Shown: piece by piece, positions 62,550-64,000 of the stretch
Layout: the number at the start of each line of letters is the position of its first letter
How positions within the stretch are numbered: position 1 is the first letter of the stretch
Assembly: GCA_023460855.1 (NCBI GenBank)
Contig: JAEWOS010000006.1
Coordinates: 1-64,000, forward strand
Direction of reading: 5' to 3'
DNA length: 64,000 nucleotides
Source: Bacteroidota bacterium
Lineage (GTDB): Bacteria; Bacteroidota; Bacteroidia; Flavobacteriales; Weeksellaceae
Notes under the pieces: generated by a model
The model's database searches: none
Seen by the model: the letters and a program-made list of their open reading frames with translations, nothing else
Told to the model about the DNA's origin: nothing
Translations under genes and position numbers: made by a program

Positions 62550-64000
62550 TTAAATATCCAGATCAGTACTGTTTAATCGGAGTGAATTCAGAATTACGGA
62601 CACAGAAGAAAAACTCATCGCTGCAGCGGCAATCATCGGACTCAACAGAATTCCGAAGAAAGGGTAGAGCAAACCGGCCGCAATAGGAATTCCGACAGTA
62701 TTATATATGAAAGCGAAGAATAAATTCTGTTTGATGTTTTTCACGAGTTTTTCACTCAGGATTTTTGATTTTGCTACACCAAGAATATCGCCTTTCAGCA
62801 AAGTAATTTCAGCGCTTTCAATAGCAACATCGCTTCCAGTTCCCATTGCAATCCCAATATTGGATTGCGCTAAAGCCGGAGCATCATTAATTCCGTCGCC
62901 GGTCATTGCTACAACTTTTCCTTTGTTCTGCAGTTTTTTCACTTCTTCCATTTTATCCTGAGGAAGCGCACTTGCAATATATTTTTTGATCCCGAGTTCA
63001 TTGGCAACAGCTTTTGCGGTGTGCTCGTTGTCGCCGGTAATCATGATGACTTCAATGCCGTCATTCTGCAGGAACTGAACTGCTTTTTTGGAAGTTGATT
63101 TAATTTTGTCGGAATAATTGAGGAAGCCTAAAACTTCATCACCTTTTGCGAGATAGGAAACCGTTCTTGCTTTATCCTGATTGGCAACAACCAGTTGTTT
63201 CAAAGCTTCAGGAACTTGAATACCGAACTGTTCCAAAAGTGCTTCATTTCCTAATAAAACTGTTTCTCCGTTGATGTTTCCTTTGATTCCTTTCCCGGAA
63301 ATGTTGTCGAAATCGGTTACTTTTTCAAACTCAGAATTTTCTGTTTTGAACTCAGTTAAAACTGCATTTGCGAGCGGATGTTCCGAACTTTGATTGAGAG
63401 AAGCAGCAAGTTTCAAAACTTCATTTTTGTCAGCATTTTCATTGGTGATGATTTCTTCCAGACTTGGTTTTCCTTCGGTTAAAGTACCGGTTTTATCGGT
63501 GATCAGAACGTTCACTTTGTTCATCTGTTCCAAAGCTTCAGCGTTTTTAATCAGGATTCCGTTTTTCGCGCCTTTCCCGATTCCAACCATCAAACTCATC
63601 GGTGTTGCCAAACCTAAAGCACACGGACAAGCCACGATCAATACAGCAACTGCATTGGCCAAAGCCAGCATCCATCGGTTTTCGCCGCCGAAAATTAACC
63701 ATGCGATGAAAGTCAGAACCGCAATTGCAATCACCGTTGGAACAAATATTTTGGAAATTTTATCCGCCAATTTCTGCATCGGTGCTTTGCTTCGGCTCGC
63801 GTTGTTCACCATTTCAATAATTTTTGCAAGCAACGTATCACCGCCAACTTTTTCAGCAGACATCAGGAAAGTTCCGTTTCCGTTGATGGTTCCGGAAGTC
63901 ACTTCATCATTGAGTTGTTTCTCAACAGGAATCGGTTCTCCCGTGATCATACTTTCATCAATACTCGAATCTCCTTCCGTAATTTTTCCGTCCACCGGAA
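62550..64000 (-). CDS. copA: Copper-exporting P1B-type ATPase, C-terminal part
   Basis: The reading frame is open to the window edge; the 5' part lies beyond base 64000. What is visible is the actuator loop (MITGEP), membrane metal motif VACPCALGLATP (CPC), phosphorylation site DKTGTLT, GDGINDAPALAQS, and the last two helices (NLFFAFIYNTVGIP, AAAAMSFSSVSVILNSLRL). The CPC plus YN and MSFSS residues point to the Cu+ exporter class. The valine codon GTG near 63995 is internal (PVDGKITEG) and not a start. Confidence 0.93.
   Translation of the reverse strand, partial: PVDGKITEGDSSIDESMITGEPIPVEKQLNDEVTSGTINGNGTFLMSAEKVGGDTLLAKIIEMVNNASRSKAPMQKLADKISKIFVPTVIAIAVLTFIAWLIFGGENRWMLALANAVAVLIVACPCALGLATPMSLMVGIGKGAKNGILIKNAEALEQMNKVNVLITDKTGTLTEGKPSLEEIITNENADKNEVLKLAASLNQSSEHPLANAVLTEFKTENSEFEKVTDFDNISGKGIKGNINGETVLLGNEALLEQFGIQVPEALKQLVVANQDKARTVSYLAKGDEVLGFLNYSDKIKSTSKKAVQFLQNDGIEVIMITGDNEHTAKAVANELGIKKYIASALPQDKMEEVKKLQNKGKVVAMTGDGINDAPALAQSNIGIAMGTGSDVAIESAEITLLKGDILGVAKSKILSEKLVKNIKQNLFFAFIYNTVGIPIAAGLLYPFFGILLSPMIAAAAMSFSSVSVILNSLRLNSTDLDI

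Noticed and set aside
63993..63995. Apparent start of the copper ATPase at 63995
   Set aside because: It is an internal GTG (Val) in the PVDGKITEG actuator segment; the gene continues beyond the window.

Overview
The window is a 64 kb piece of a Bacteroidetes chromosome, most like a Chryseobacterium-type member of the Flavobacteriia (Weeksellaceae). The signs are a SusC/SusD pair, two proteins with C-terminal type IX secretion sorting domains, the lineage-typical promoter box TAnnTTTG in front of many genes, few recognisable Shine-Dalgarno sites, and housekeeping genes (ligA, prmA, purK, rnz, rsmA, ftsX, uppP, truB, rluF, rpsA, rplS) of Bacteroidetes type. The genus is an inference from protein style, not from a search.

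Layout. 1-3.1 kb (minus): a J-domain protein, a HIRAN-domain protein and the N-terminal 646 codons of ligA. 3.4-10.3 kb (plus): SusC, SusD, a glycerophosphodiester phosphodiesterase and a calcineurin-like phosphoesterase, probably one operon for taking up and cleaving a phosphodiester-containing compound. 10.5-12.3 kb: a small secreted protein, then a minus-strand tRNA cluster (Ser-GCT, Pro-TGG, Arg-TCT) whose tRNA-Arg is followed by a tandem array of about 366 bp units. Each unit holds a short GIY-YIG nuclease gene and a remodelled, non-functional tRNA-Arg copy. 12.3-19.1 kb: cell-wall amidase, glycosyltransferase, prmA, purK, rnz, a TIGR02757 protein and a membrane protein with a heptad-repeat tail. 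19.1-23.7 kb: an AT-rich patch of secreted or lipid-anchored proteins of unknown role, one with an HExxH metallopeptidase motif. 23.7-28.6 kb: rsmA and the ftsX-DUF3098-uppP-truB-rluF run. 28.6-36.5 kb: a four-repeat helix-hairpin-helix protein, a MerR regulator, a stress protein, rpsA, a secreted M36 metallopeptidase and rplS.

36.8-47.6 kb (plus): a ten-gene run (solute symporter, AMP-forming ligase, lipoprotein hydrolase, a helical-repeat protein, TonB receptor, alpha/beta hydrolase, 3-hydroxybutyrate dehydrogenase, both subunits of a 3-oxoacid CoA-transferase). Together these read as a route for importing 3-hydroxybutyrate or its oligomers and turning them into acetoacetyl-CoA. 47.6-52.3 kb: an XRE regulator, TerC, an M14 carboxypeptidase and an amino acid permease. 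Their promoter regions share a TTAC-N4-GTAA motif, suggesting a small regulon. 52.3-56.9 kb: a sigma-54-type activator without a DNA-binding domain, YggS, and a two-component system preceded by two small genes. 57-64 kb (minus): sirtuin, DUF72 protein, an unknown protein, a PfpI-like protein, catalase HPII, a YciF-like DUF892 protein and a copper ATPase, a stress-flavoured set.

No CRISPR array, rRNA operon, prophage or classical insertion sequence was seen. The most unusual structure is the tRNA-Arg/GIY-YIG array at 11.06-11.97 kb.
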